Source: Onthophagus taurus (Eukaryota; Arthropoda; Insecta; Coleoptera; Scarabaeidae). From it: a DNA stretch of 64,000 nucleotides. The translations under genes and the position numbers were made by a program. Location: NCBI RefSeq assembly GCF_036711975.1, contig NC_091971.1, positions 13,523,501 to 13,587,500 on the forward strand. The letters run 5' to 3'. The notes below the pieces were generated by a model. The model was not told the DNA's origin and did not search any database. It saw only the letters and a program-made list of their open reading frames with translations. Positions 20,740-33,939 of this stretch are shown piece after piece. Position 1 is the first letter of the stretch, and every line of letters starts with the position of its first letter.

Positions 20740-23700
20740 TTAAGAAAATTGATACAATGTAGACCTTTATCATCTAAACAGCACGTGAAGTTTTGTTTCA
20801 CAGAAACAGAGTGAAACAAACTTCAAATATTCCAACTTAACACTATCAAGAATGAAGTGACAGTTTAATTCATAAAGAGTATTGTTGCCAAAAACGTTGC
20901 TTTATTTTCCAACATAGTATAGCAAAACTTGGAACAGATGATCAACAACTTTTAAGTCACTAAAATACAATTGTTGTAGGTATCAGACACACCTAGTACT
21001 TGTGGATAGTCTTCGTATATCACCACAACAAGCAATACTACGATGTGATACAATATCTAAAATTCTCTTTTCAAGTTCTGATCGCTGATTCTTGATATTT
21101 ACAAATTTGTGTTCAGAAGAATGTTCAGAAATCATTTGCTACAACATTCGAATCTAAAACATTGAACGTTGTCTAAACATTGACTAATCCCTGGGTTATA
21201 ATACTTATAATAAATAAGAATATGCCAAAAATGAGATAATAGACTAAAACTACTTTTAAGTTACGGAGTCTTCAGTGTATATGTGTCTATGGTATTATTA
21301 GGGTTAAAAAGCATAAATACACGCAATAAATAATCTTATAACCACCTCGTATACGAGTTTCTAGTTAACAAAAAGATTAAGATATGTCGAAAACCGGCAC
21401 TTTTCGGTTCCCCAAATTTTAAATAAACATAGCCTGAAGTTCCTTTGACGTAAACCTCGTGGTCATCCAACGTAAACGATTTTTTAACTTTTCCCCACCT
21501 AATAAACCATTCTCCATAATGATTCCTTTCGATTCCTCTGATCTTTCAACCTAAATTTATATTATTTAAAACTATCCACTTTATCTTTAATTAATAAACA
21601 ATTTATACAATTTATTTTACACTTTAATACTCTGGCCGAATGAACTTTGTAAATATATCTTTCTAAATTTTTGGGTTTTCCAGATCAAATTAGGTAATGA
21701 TTTAATCATAAATTTTAAACTCGTACAGGTGGTTTGTAAATCACATCAGAGTTGATACTTTGCTTATTCGAAGTGGGTGTTGAAGTTTTAACGGGCGGCC
21801 CCCTTTCCGACAAAACGACCGCGAAAGTTTACAATAGATCGTTTTCTGCGTGCCCGTATTTATGGCACGAAAATATAAATAAACCGTTCTCGTCGGAAGT
21901 TCTATTTGGGGAAGAGGCTGTTTTTTTTTTCGGTCTCTGCAAGCTTTGTCGTCCGTTTTGTGGGGGAATTTTTGTAGCTCCCACTATGAATGGACTCGAC
22001 CGATCTATATTTGACATGAACACTATAAGAATATTACAATACTAGATGATAAATTTTTTCAAAGTTGTCAGCGCCAATTTAAAATTTGTTCCATTTAACC
22101 ACGATGATCAATATTTGCACGTGTGCGTCCATCAACCATCAAATAAACGTCTATTAATATTAACTCAATAGTTTTTGACCAAAATCCCCTCAAAACGTCG
22201 ATCATAAATTTCGTATTGATCCATGTATACAATTATGACTACTATAAATAGAAAGTAAAAACAAAAATACAATTAATTAAAAATAGATCTTGAAATCGAT
22301 TTGGTTTTGTAAATAATATAAAATCGAAGAAGAAAACGTCGTAAAAGTTAAAGATGCATTTAAACGAATGGCCCGGCGCTTCGAATACATAAAAGAAGAG
22401 TTTGATTTCGATCGAATTTAGGGACGAGCCAAAAACGTTGAAGTTTACGAGCGATAAAACAAACTCACTCGCGAAAAACGTCGTTAAATGCTTCAAGTTT
22501 TATCGCGCGTACAGAGAGCAAAACTGCACGAAACGTATGGTTAAAATTAAAATGCTACAAATTACCTAAAATGTTATTTAAACAAACTTTCACAAAAAAA
22601 AATACAACAAACAAAAAAATTTATTATTTTATATTTCATTTCGTTTATTGTCACATACTGAAAAATAAATTATTTATTTCTCTTTTTTATACAGTTTTTT
22701 AAAAAGTTCACAAGATCTATATTTAATTTGAAATTTATAACTTTGTTATCAATATTTTTAATAATTGGTGTATTAGCCCTGCTAGCTAAGTATTTTAGCA
22801 ATGTTTTCAATCGATTAGAACCATTTTGAAACACACCAATTAGCTTTTTCCTCATTCGAAAATTTTAGAATTTTCTGGAAAGCATCCTGTTTGACATTGT
22901 TAACTTTTTTGCCTTTTTCAAATACCCTGAAAGTGTTTCTAATTGATTTGTATCATTTTGTCACACAGCAACTAGCTTTTTGTATTTCTTGGTATCTTTG
23001 GAACACTTTCGAAAAACATCAAAATCAATTTTTGTATGCTTTTCTCATTCCTGGGATAATTTTATCCGACGGAAAACGTCTTCTTACTTGTTTTGCCTTT
23101 TTTAAACGACCTGAAGGTGTTTGCCATAATGTCATATCCTCACATAACAGACATTGACCTCAATGAAAGCGTTTATATCTTAACTTTAAAGTTATCAATC
23201 TGCAGATGTTGAAAGACCCAATTGTAAAATAAACATTCATTTAGGAATAAGGCAGGAATATACAAACAGAAGTCAGAAACAATACAGAAAAATGGCAGAA
23301 AGAACGTCCCAAAATAAAAGAAAAATCATTTTTAGAAAACGGCAGAATTTTGTCAAAATGGTTTCACTTCTTTGAACCAAATTCAGCATTCAACCTTAAG
23401 AGGGTGTGATATCTTCACACCCAATGATAAACTTTAAATTGGCTTCATCAACCATCAAACTCTACCATTTATCGCTCAATCCAGTACTTGGTAATGAAAC
23501 TCGTAATGCGTTTCGAGTGGTCGCTGATTAAAACGAAATACAGAAAGTGGGCTTGGAATAGCTTTTAGTGTTGATGACCCAAAATAGCACGACTACTTAG
23601 ACGATTCCATTCCTTTAAATAGTTTGAACACATTCACAATGACCTGATTTGACTACCACCTATGTCTAAATGATACAAACACCATCTAGTATACATAAAT

Positions 23701-24115
23701 AGATTTATACGTTCTTCCGAAGTAGTTGCAGAAAAAAATATAGAAGTATCCAGCATTTGAAAAGTGTACTTCTATTCTTTATCTACGACAAATACATTAT
23801 ATTCTCTGGTGAGTTGTTAACTGCACGAGAAGAGATCATAAACGAGACAGATTCGTACAAGTATCATTTCAGGTATGGTCAGATACAGAAATGTTATCAA
23901 AACCACTTCATTATAATCTATCAACAACGTGCTCAACAAGATACACAAAATGCTCAGATCCTGAAACTATGTCTTCTGATGACGGTTAACGATTGAAATT
24001 GGTTAAGACATAACTCAAGATATTATCATAAATTTTAAATAAAACATCACAAATAGAATAAAAAATTATAAATTGGTATTAATGACACTCACGCGATATT
24101 TTAATTATTTAAAAA
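20740..24115. other. Long stretch without a recognisable gene
   Basis: It is mostly AT-rich. A GC-richer island at about 21770-22020 has open frames on both strands and no recognisable product. A related-looking short motif (ACAAAACGACCGCGA) recurs in another GC island at about 34580. A hairpin GGGTGTGA/TCACACCC lies at about 23402-23423. Nothing else can be supported. Confidence 0.35.
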
Positions 24116-24119
24116 AAAA

Positions 24120-27100
24120 AAGTTGGGTTGGGCTGTTTTTATTTAAAATATCACTTCGTTTAAGCAATAAATATTGAAGAAACGAATTTAACCATAAATA
24201 TTCTGCAAAGATTAATTATTAAGAGCAATCTGATCGTTTCGGCTTAATTAACAGCAAATTTTTTTAATAAATCTGCCAAATTTTATTTGAAGGCTTGAAT
24301 TAGGTTGGGTTTTAGATTTTAACAGTTTGACCTCACAATGTTATATACATATGTATGATAAAGTGCTGTAAAAGTTATTTTAACAAGGTTTACGTTCATT
24401 TGAATTATGTAGTTTTTCGTTTTTATAATTTATGAGACATCTCCTGAAGATGGTTTGACAACGAAACCAGTAAAGTTATAACCCAAGGAAATCTCACGAA
24501 TGTACAATAAAATTATTAGTTTTATTTATAAGACTCGTGTGATGATAGATAATGTAACTTGAATAAATCTTAAAATAATGTGCTGGATTGCTTTTATTTA
24601 AAAATATCATATCTTTTGAACCACATGTTTTGAAGAAACGAAATTAATGATTACTATTCTATAATGATTGGTCTTTAATTTAAATGTAGTCTGATCGCTT
24701 CAACTCAATTAATAACAATGTTATAATTTTTTTTTCATCATTTCAGTTAGGTTGGGTTGCTTTTGTATAAAAATTGATATTTGTTATTTTACAAATATTA
24801 AAATAACGAGTTTGGTCATAAATATACTATAAAGATTGAGCTTTAATTTAAGTGTAATCTGATCGCTTCAACTCAATTAATAGCAAAGTTATTATGAATT
24901 TAAAAAATATCTGTTATGTATTTATATAAAAATTCAAATGTTTAAAAAACGAAATTGGTCTTGTACATTTGTTGAAGAATGTTTGTTAATTTTTGCCTAA
25001 GATGATGCTTTTATTGCAATTAGCACCAAAGATATGAATTTTTTAAAATCAAATGTACTAAATTTCTTATAAATTTGGCTTGAGTGGGATTTATTAAAAA
25101 AATCATGTTGACTATATTATAAACATTGTAGAAATGAAATTTGATATGAATATTATATAAAGATTGATCTTTAATTTAAGTGTAGTCTAATCTCTTCAAC
25201 TTAATTAATAGCAAAGTTATGAATTAAAAGAAATTGTCGAATTTGAAGATAGAGTTTTAATCAGGTTGGGTTGTATTTATATAAAAATTCATAATTGCTA
25301 TATTACAAATGTTACAAAAATGAAATTGGCCATAGATATTCGTTGAATAATGATTGTTAATTGGAGCCTAAGATCACGCTTTTATTGCAATTAGCAACAA
25401 AGATATGGATTTTTTAAAATCAAGTGTACTAAATTTTTTATAAGTTTGGCTTGAGTGGAATTTATTAAAAAAATCATGTTGTCTGTATTATAAACATTGT
25501 AGAAATGAAATTTGATATGAATATTATATAAAGATAGAGCTTTAATTTAAGTGTAATCTGATCGCTTTAACTTAATTAATAGCAATGTTATTAATTTTAA
25601 AAGAATGTCAAATTTGAAGATAGAGTTTTAGTTGGGTTGGGTTGTATTTATATAAACATTCATAATTGCTATATTACAAATGTTAAAAAAATTGAAATTG
25701 GCCATAGATGTTCGCTGAATAATGATTGTTAATTGGAGCCTAAGATCACGCTTTTATTGCAATTAACACCAAAGATATGAATTTTTTAAAATAAAGTGTG
25801 CTAAATTTCTAATAAATTTGAATTGAGTGGAGTTTATTAAGAAAATCATGTTGCCTATATTATAAACATTGTAGAAATGAAATTCGCTATAAATATTATA
25901 TAAAGATTGATCTTTAATTTAAGTGTAGTCTGATCACTTCAACTTAATTAATAACAATGTTATGAATTAAAAGAAATTCTCAAATTTGAAGATAGAGTTT
26001 TAATTGGGTTGGGTTGTATTTATATAAACATTCATAATTGCTATATTACAAATGTTAAAAAAATGAAATTGGTCATAGATATTCGTTGAATAATGATTGT
26101 TAATTGGAGCCTAAGATCACGCTTTTATTGCAATTAGCAACAAAGATATGAATTTTTTAAAATTAAGTGTACTAAATTTGGCTTGAGTAGAGTTTATTAA
26201 AAAATTATGTTGCCTATATTATAAACATTGTTGAAATGAAATTTGCTATAAATATTATATAAAGATTGATCTTTAATTTAAGTGTAGTCTGATCTCTTCA
26301 ACTCAATTAATAGCAAAGTTATGAATTAAAAGAAATTGTCAAATTTGAAGATAGAGTTTTAATTAGGTTGGGTTGTGTTTATATAAACATTCATAATTGC
26401 TATATTACAAATGTTAAAAAAATGAAATTGGTCAGAGATATTCGTTGAAGAATGATTGTTAATTGGAGCCTAAGATCACGTTTTTAATTGCAATTAGCAA
26501 CAAAGATATTATTAGAATTTTTTAAAATCAATGGTATTAAATTTCTTATAAATTTGGCTTGAGTGGAGTTTATTGAAAAAAACATATTGCCTATGTTATA
26601 AACATAGTAGAAATGAAATTTGATATGAATATTATATAAAGATTGATCGTTAATTTAAGTGTAGTCTGATCACTTCAACTTAATTAATAGCAAAGTTATG
26701 AATTAAAAAAAATTTGAAGATAAAGTTTTAGTTAGGTTGGGTTGTATTTATATAAAAATTCATAATTGCTATATTGCAAATGTTGAAAAAATGAAATTGG
26801 TCATAGATATTCGTTGAAGAATGATTGTTAATTTTTGCCTAAGATGACGCTTTTATTGCAATTAGCAACAAAGATATGAATTTTTTAAAATCAATTGTTC
26901 TAAATTTGTAATAAATTTGGATTAAGTAGGGTTTACTAAAAAAATCATGTTGCCTATATTATAAACATTGTAGAAATGAAATTTGATATGAATATTATAT
27001 AAAGATTGAGCTTTAATTTAAGTGTAGTCTGATCTCTTCAACTTAATTAATAAAAAAGTTATGAATTAAAAGAAATTGTTAAATTTGAAGATAGAGTTTT

Positions 27101-27395
27101 AATTAGGTTGGGTTGTATTTATATAAACATTCATAATTGCTATATTACAAATGTTTAAAAAACGAAATTGGTCACAGACATTCGTTGAAGAATGATTGTT
27201 AATTTTAGCCTCAGATGACGCTTTTATTGCAATTACTAATAAAGATATAAATGTTTTAAATTAGATGTACTAAATTTTTAATAAATTTGGGTTGAGTAGG
27301 GTTTATTAAAAAAATCATGTTGCTTATATTATAAACATTGTAGAAATTATATTTGCTATAAATGTTAATATAAAGATTGATCTTTAATTTAAGTG
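24120..27395 (+). repeat. Tandem array 1, period about 370 bp (dimeric)
   Basis: GGTTGGGTTG followed by TATTTATATAAA recurs at 25264, 25635, 26007, 26366, 26735 and 27106, that is every 359-372 bp, with more diverged units upstream to about 24120. Each unit has two related halves of about 185 bp, seen by comparing CAATTAATAGCAAAGTTATG with CAATTAGCAACAAAGATATG. It is non-coding. Confidence 0.9.
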
Positions 27396-27399
27396 ATAT

Positions 27400-29130
27400 G
27401 CTACAATTCTAATATAAGGTGTGACCAAAATGATTACACAATCGCGTCGAAAGACGAAAATAGAGAAACGACGACAAAATAAGTACATTCTCTAAGGAAT
27501 TTCAGCATAATCAACTCGACTAAAGGTCCTCCCCGACTTAATTGTTTAGCATATTAGATTTCTGTAAAATAATGATAAGAAAACGATTTATGAAAATTAA
27601 GAAAAGTTTATATATCACTTTGATAAATTATTGCCAAGAGATTTGGCCGTTCTAAGAAACGATTTCAAGCAGTAAGCTTTTGATTATGAGAAACCCTTAC
27701 TGTGAAAATTACGTAAAATTAGTTTCGTTTCAACTTCATTAAAAGTAAAGTAATGAATGTTTAAAAATGTGGTCATAACTAAAATATTGATGTTTCATCA
27801 CATCTTTAAAAGCATTTCACACTTTACGTTTTCTTTTGATCCTCTCAAAATTGTTCTTGTGTTTTGATACATTGCCAAAAATCTATTATTTAAAGATCTA
27901 CTTAAGATTTTGTTTGTAAACGGTTTATGGGTTAGAGAGTTTAAGGTATAGTGTACTTTAAAGTTTCAGAGTCAGTAAGTGTGTTTTAATATTTATCTCC
28001 TTTCTGGTATGTCCGTGTGTACGTATTGCATTGTTAAACAGACGAGAGAACCTTTTGTGTCCGTTCAGTTTCCATTTTGCTCTTGGCTGCTGCCGACCTG
28101 TTTTGATAAAGTTATCTCTGACTGACTTGCTTCGTCGTTGTCGGTTGGTACATTGCATCCCATTTCTCTGTGACAATTTCATTCAAAACGTACGGATACA
28201 TCAAATACAATAATGTTTATGCAAGTATTAGTTAGTTTTATTAATTTCAATCATTTAGTTCGTGTATATTTAAAGATCTAATCATAGAAAAATTTATTAC
28301 GATATTATGGCGTTTATAACTTCGAAATTTACGAAAATATTTCAACTTTACGATGTCGTAAACATCAAAGAAAACATATTTTACATAAATACCATCCATA
28401 CACATCACCAAATCTGTAATTAATTTATTTCTCGTTACAATCTTGCGACGAAAAATCTAAAAAAAGAAAATTCCAAAAATAAGGAGTACCTTGAACACTT
28501 CATTAACAGCACCTGGTTTGAAATTTTAATTAAATCCCACCTCAACTCTCCGTGCGAACTCATTAACCGTATTTATGATGGTCCCAATTTAAAGAACGAT
28601 ATAACGTCCTTCTTTTTGTCAAATTTAACTAAATTATAACGCCTTTCAGATCGATTCGCATTAATAAATAAATTTTAAGATTTCGAATTAAGCGATTTAT
28701 TGATTTCGTCGGAGTAATTACGATGGTTTCTAAAATTAAATTGGATATTGAATGGTTGTGAATTATAAACATGGATTCTCTTTTACGCTCGATTAATTAA
28801 CTCATTTTCTGGTATGAACCTTTCAGCTTTAAGCTTTAAACGGTGACAAAAGCACCACTCTCATCCGCAATATCGACCCGCTTGGTTGATAATTCCCATT
28901 GTCGGACGCGTTTTATCCTCTCAACCGAACAATTAGATAAAACTTTGATAATTAAGTACTTTGTTTCATAGTTTCAAGAAAAAGGTTACTATGTTTTAAA
29001 TTTTGTGTAAAAATAACAATATAAATAAAAATTGCAGTAAAATTTCGAAATAATGGGTTAATACGGGGAAAGAAGTGTCCGTTATAGCCAAAGTCCATTA
29101 AAAAACAAGATTCTAGTGCTTACTTAATTA
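27400..29130. other. Unassigned sequence between array 1 and a satellite island
   Basis: I see no supported gene. About 28030-28190 is GC-richer with short open frames on both strands and no recognisable product. This could be regulatory or single-copy intronic sequence. Confidence 0.35.
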
Positions 29131-29590
29131 CCTATTGCTTCCAGAATGCAGAATACTGTTGGAAAATACTACTATATACTTGGAGAGGCAAGATATTGCT
29201 TCCAAAAGACTAATAACTGCCTGGAAATAGGAGATATCCTTTTGAAAAGGTTACCTACTGATTTCAGAATGCTAGATACTGCTGGAAAAAGACTTCTAAC
29301 AGGTTGAAAGAAAGAGACACTGTTTCCTAAAGACTACTTGCTGCTTCCAGAACGCTTAATACTGCTGGAAAAGACTACTATCGACTTGGTAAGGCGAGAT
29401 TCTTTCAAAAGACTAACAATTGCCTGAAAATAGAAGATATCCTTTTGAAAAGGCTACCTACTGCTTTTAGAATGCTAGATACTGCTGGAAAAAGACTTCT
29501 AACTGGTTGGGATAAAGAGATACTGTTTCCCAAAGACTACTTGCTGCTTCCAGAACGCTTAATACTGCTGGAAAAGATAATTGAAGACCT
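29130..29590 (-). repeat. 41-bp satellite island, inverted orientation
   Basis: The same monomer set as at 12-14 kb is read on the minus strand (plus strand shows TGGAAAAGACTACTATC and CTTCCAGAACGC). About eleven monomers. Confidence 0.85.
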
Positions 29591-29929
29591 TGCAGCAACA
29601 ACGAGGCAGCTCCAGTTTTTGTCAAAAATGACTTAAATACACTGTTACATCTAATAAAATAGTTGGTGTAACAACGAGGCACCAACGGAATAGAATTCTG
29701 ATAGGGCAATTTCTCCTGAGTTACACTTGAAGACATATAAACTTGCAATATACAGTAACATGAAAACTAAACAAAAAAAAAAACGAACCAGCCACCTTGA
29801 ATATTAAGCCTGTGGTCTCTTACGATTTCTTTTTGCCTTTCTTTTGGCCACCCTAGAAGTAACACGTGTCAAACTTTTGATAGATTAGAAAATAAGATTA
29901 CAAATAGAATCTGAAAAAAAGTTGCACCT

Positions 29930-30420
29930 CAATAAATGCCAAGTTTTTGTGATGATTTAAAAATTAAGAGAAACTTTGGCAAGAAATAATCCTACAGTTG
30001 ACACACTTTCGTTTGATTTTCAACAGAATGCTCCACTGCCTAGAGTCGCTATTAGTATCATAAAGCTTAATGTAATAGGACCAAAAGTATTTTGTCTCTT
30101 GTTTGTTATTTATATTCATTGGTCCGATATGGCAGAATCAAAAAAATAGTTCATCGTTTTCTTGAGGCTGACCACAGTTTTCTGCCTTGTGAACGATCTT
30201 TTAGAAAAAAATACATGAGAAAAATAGAGCGTGAAAAATGATCTCCATCATTACAAGAAATCTTCAAAAATTTGCAAATTCTTAAGCATTTCCAACTAGC
30301 CAGAACTAATGGACACATCCCTTTAAAATGATTTATTATTCTACAGATCTTTAAAATCTGATAATGTGGTAGAAAATCATGATGACGCAAATGAATAGCT
30401 GAAATGATTGGTTTTGTAAA
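29930..30420 (+). pseudogene. Relic of a transposon-associated protein
   Basis: Shifted frames give TVDTLSFDFQQNAPLPRVAI, a W-containing segment, then FLEADHSFLPCERSFR and KKYMRKIERE. This succession (FDFQQN.PLP, then GHSF...D..F, then a basic run) is one I associate with an uncharacterised protein family frequent in insect genomes and probably transposon-borne. Stops interrupt it. The family assignment is from memory and is tentative. Confidence 0.45.
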
Positions 30421-30619
30421 TATGTTTCAACATCTATAAAACACTAATCAAGTAGTTTTCTTGTAAATTGGTAGTAACAACGAGGTAGCTCCAATACACA
30501 ATTATGTATAAACAAATTTTTGAAAGTTTAATTTTGCTAAAAATGATTATAATCAGTGTGAAACTTTGATTATACCTAATAGAAAAAAAAAACGAATTGC
30601 AAGAGACTTAGGGTATTGT

Positions 30620-30830
30620 TACGGAACAGTTTTTCGTGCCTCCAGAACAAGAGATATTGCTTCCAAAAGACTAGCTACTGCCAGAAAATAGAAGATATCC
30701 TTTTGAAAAGGCTACCTACTGTTTTCAGAATGCTAGATACTGCTGGAAAAAGACTTCTAACTGGTTGGAAGAAAGAGATACTGTTTCCCAAAGACTACTT
30801 GCTGCTTGTAAAACTACTGAAAAAGACTGC
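30620..30830 (-). repeat. 41-bp satellite island, inverted orientation
   Basis: About five monomers in the same inverted orientation as 29.1-29.6 kb, directly downstream of the transposon relic. Confidence 0.8.
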
Positions 30831-30899
30831 TACAATGATTTTGTTGTAAGCGATGTTTTTTTCTTGAATAACTTGAAAACAACTCAATATTCTATTTGA

Positions 30900-31551
30900 A
30901 TTCGATCATTTTATTGAAATTTGGACTTGTACAATTTGTTTAGACACTTTCTGAAGGTCATATCTGGTTTTCATCACTTTTGCGAGCGTTTCTAGCGTAA
31001 TTTCAGCGATTTCCTGGCCTTAAGTTGCTGGAAAGTGTATGGCTTCTTGACATAAACCTCTTATGGTATTCCCATAGGAAAAAGTCAAGAGGCCAGTTGT
31101 AATCGTGATTCCAATCGTGCAAATCAATTGTTAATCGAGCAGTATGCTATCTTGTATCATCTTGCTGGAACCAGAAGTCTTCCATATCATTTTCTTCGAG
31201 TTCAGTTGATGACACTTGATGACACTCTTGAATATCGGCACTTACAGCAGCTATAGCGTCATTACTACGGCGTGTACGGGTCTTAACTTTGGGTTAATTT
31301 CTTAATTTAAGCTTAATTTCGCCACCAAACTTCGAATTGTCTTGGCTGTGGCCGTTGAACGATTTTGCTCTGTACGCGCGTTGAGCAAGCGTAACAGAGG
31401 AACTTTTTTGTAAATAAAAATTCATAATTTCTGCACGTTCTTGAGGTGTGTAGCAAGCCATGCTTAAAATTATACTGAAATGACGTTTCCAACGCGCCTC
31501 AAACAAGGCAATTTGACAACTGGTTGTCAAGTTATTCCAAAGAATCATCAA
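30900..31551 (-). pseudogene. Tc1/mariner-type transposase relic
   Basis: The N-terminal frame (31551-31294) contains MACYTPQERAEIMNFYLQKS then VTLAQRAYRAK, the helix-turn-helix opening of a common insect transposase family. Further along the minus strand come WFQQDDTR.HTARLTIDL (second catalytic Asp) and WPLDFFLWEYHKRF (third Asp), with deletions and stops between. The same family supplies the fragments at 17.0-17.2 and 61.3-61.6 kb. Confidence 0.65.
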
Positions 31552-31569
31552 TTACAACAAAGTGGTACA

Positions 31570-32340
31570 CATCTATGTGGGAAGGCAACATAGTGCTTCC
31601 AAAAGACTAATAACTGCCTGGAAATATGAGATATTTTTTCCTAAAGGCTACGTACTGCTTCCAGAATGCTAGATACTGCTGGAACAAGACTTTTAACTGT
31701 ATGGAAGAAGAAGATATCGTTTCCCAAAGACTATTTACTGCTTCCAGAATGCTAAATACTGTTGGAAAAGACTACTATTTACTTGGGAAGGCGAGATATT
31801 GCTTCCAAAAGACTAATAACTGCCTGGAAATAGAAGATATCTTTTCTTAAAGGCTACCTACTGCTTCCAGAATGGTAGATACTGCTGGAAAAAGATTTCT
31901 AACTCTATGGAAGAAGAAGATACTGTTTCCCAAAGACTATTTACTGCTTCCAGAATGCTAAATACTGCTGGAAAGGACTACTATTTACTTGGGAAGGCGA
32001 GATATTGCTTCCAAAAGACTAATAACTGCCTGGAAATAGGAGATATCTTTTCTAAAACGCTACCTACTGCTTCCAGAATGCCAAATACTGCTGGAAAAAG
32101 AGTTCTAACTGTATGGAAGAAGAAGATACTGTTTCCCAAATACTACTTACTGCTTCCAGAATGCTAAATACTGCTGGAAAACAGTACTATTTACTTGGGA
32201 AGGCGAGAAATTGCTTTCAAAAGACTAATAACTACCTGGAAATAGGAGATATCCTTTCTAAAAGGCTAAATTGCTTGCAGAATGCTAAATACTGCAGAAA
32301 AGATTACGATACTGCTGGCTAAAGACTACTTACTACTTAC
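31570..32340 (-). repeat. 41-bp satellite array, inverted orientation
   Basis: About three and a half 206-bp units. Successive open frames on the plus strand share the peptide TASRMLNTAGKDYYLLGKAR, which only reflects the repeat. A flanking segment at 32340-32515 matches, inverted, the module at 46.55-46.65 kb (CGACTTCAAAATCGTC region). Confidence 0.9.
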
Positions 32341-32507
32341 ACAATAAATATTTCTACTAAAAAACAACTTTTTGCTTGTTTCTAAGTGGGCAGACGATTT
32401 TGAAGTCGCCAAAACATCCAAACCTAAATGATTATGAAATGGCAGATGAGCAACTACAGACAAGTTATGCGTTATTATTTTCAAACGATAAATAGCCACC
32501 AAGTTCG

Positions 32508-32584
32508 TGAAGATCAAAAATAAAAGGCTGTTATGGCCTAAACGATGATTTTTTTTATTAACAGCCTTTTATTTTTGATCTTCA
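32508..32584. repeat. Perfect 26-bp hairpin
   Basis: Arms at 32508-32533 and 32559-32584 are exact inverted copies (TGAAGATCAAAAATAAAAGG begins the left arm) around a 25-bp loop. It marks the end of the inverted satellite module and may be the end of a foldback element. Confidence 0.75.
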
Positions 32585-32887
32585 TATACTTCATATACTT
32601 GTATACGATGTATCTGGAACATATGTACCTTAGCTAAACTTCTTGAAGATTGAAAAGAGAAAATTTTAGTAATTAGTGGCAGTATTAGCTCTATTAGCAC
32701 AGCTAACTCTAAAACTATCTAGTGCTCGATCTAGTCTAGATATAGAATTGTAAATTTTATCGATGTGGAAACCAATTTTAATTTTTTCTATATTATTTTT
32801 AGAGCTTCCTTGTTCTATTTTTATTTTTTCTATTGATTACAAGACTTCTATCTCTAACAGGATTTAATTTGTCGTTGTCTGTTTTAG

Positions 32888-33142
32888 TTGGAAATTGATT
32901 TTAACATCGTCTACAACAGCTGGAACAATTGTGGTGGTCATCGTAAGTGGCGTAAGTGGTAAAAAAACGGTGTTCGCGACAAACTGGCCCACCAATTTTG
33001 GATATCGTACCCGCCGCCGGGGGCGGGAGGATCGACCAGCTCCAAGGATAAGGAGAAGGACAAACAGGCGCAGATCGAGGACGAAAAACGGGGACCTGCA
33101 AGTCGGGAACAAAGACAGCTCGACTACGACGCCGCCGTGAAG
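32888..33142 (+). CDS. Candidate exon of a host gene (charged, KDKEKDK region)
   Basis: The 3' part is convincingly coding: PPPGAGGSTSSKDKEKDKQ, then AQIEDEKRGPASREQRQLD and YDAAVK, ending in phase 0 at donor GTAAGA (33143). It joins in phase to the exon at 45163. The 5' limit is uncertain. An acceptor TGTTTTAG ends at 32887, but the same frame has a TAA at 32960 beside a run of seven A. A one-base length error in that run would connect the upstream open frame. Alternatively the exon starts at 33030, after a weak AG. The composition is GC-rich against an AT-rich background. Confidence 0.5.
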
Positions 33143-33389
33143 GTAAGAAATAGAGTTTGTAAAGAAAGTAAAAAAAAAGGGAAAAATTCAAGAAGGATGA
33201 AACTCCTTTAAACCTTTTTAAACCGAACCCATTCGTACTTTTTCATCTTTGAAGTCCTGTATTTTCACCGCTCGATGGAGCTTTCACTCGTTTCTATTTC
33301 CACCTGTTAAGTAGTACCTATTGAGTTAGTCCTTCATGGTTCATTCTTCTTTTTTTAATGGTTGAATTTTATTACAAACAAAAAAAAAC
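33143..33389. other. Start of a 12 kb intron
   Basis: Sequence after donor GTAAGA. The intron would run to 45162 and contain a minus-strand gene and two tandem arrays. No other feature is seen in this part. Confidence 0.4.
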
Positions 33390-33395
33390 TTTATT
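33390..33395 (-). promoter_or_regulatory. Polyadenylation signal of the secreted protein gene
   Basis: TTTATT on the plus strand is AATAAA on the minus strand, about 60 bp past the stop codon of the gene at 33455-33880. Confidence 0.6.
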
Positions 33396-33454
33396 TAATA
33401 CAATATATTAATACAAATCATCGATTATAATATTTCCATTAATTAAATTTATAT

Positions 33455-33880
33455 TTAAACAACTCTTCTCAACACCAAATCACTCGGATCGTAAGTAAAA
33501 ATTGGATCGGAAATCGGCGCAACATCTTTGTACATAATCTCAGCTTTATAAGCCATATTTTTTAAATCATTTTTTGTCGCATAAACAACTTTTTGTAATA
33601 ACCCATTTGGATGATAAATATAATACACACCGTTTTCGTTGATGGCTACTTCATCTTTTTGTGTTAGTTTCGAGGGTGGTGTGTCTCCTCGAAAATCATC
33701 CAAGATAACTTCCGGGTCAACACTAAAATACTCAGCCGTTGAATTTGGTGGTCCATAAACGGGTTTTGGAGCTTCCAATCTTAAACTTAACACGGGTTTT
33801 TGTTGATGAAATCTTCTCGGCGGCACCGTTTCAGTTAATACGATACTTAACGTTAAGGTGATCGCAAAAATTAACTTCAT
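33455..33880 (-). CDS. Small secreted protein, cuticle/ECM-like (single exon)
   Basis: A complete 141-aa frame from ATG to stop. It opens with a clear signal peptide (MKLIFAITLTLSIVLTETV). A proline-rich stretch with PVYGPP follows, then an acidic segment, then a conserved-looking core, NGVYYIYHPNGLLQKVVYAT and NDLKNMAYKAEIMYKDV, and an end with TYDPSDLVLRRVV. There are no cysteines after the signal peptide and no chitin-binding consensus I can confirm. The layout is typical of small insect secreted or cuticle-associated proteins. A TATA box and a poly(A) signal are placed correctly, so it is probably a functional gene. It is nested, antisense, in the putative 12 kb intron. The exact family is not identified. 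Confidence 0.8.
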   Translation of the reverse strand: MKLIFAITLTLSIVLTETVPPRRFHQQKPVLSLRLEAPKPVYGPPNSTAEYFSVDPEVILDDFRGDTPPSKLTQKDEVAINENGVYYIYHPNGLLQKVVYATKNDLKNMAYKAEIMYKDVAPISDPIFTYDPSDLVLRRVV

Positions 33881-33939
33881 TTTGGAAGTTGTTTTGATAA
33901 GAAAGTAAACTTGATTGATGCTTCGATAAATTTTGCGAG

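Noticed and set aside
24120..27395. Possible telomeric or subtelomeric repeat (TTAGG-like TTAGGTTGGG)
   Set aside because: TTAGG is not tandem. The motif occurs once per 370-bp unit.
31626..32322. Plus-strand open frames with the same repeated peptide
   Set aside because: The same satellite in inverted orientation, not a protein family.
32895..33191. Alternative open frames over the 33.0 kb exon (arginine-rich on plus, others on minus)
   Set aside because: Shadows of the frame that ends YDAAVK and splices in phase to 45163.
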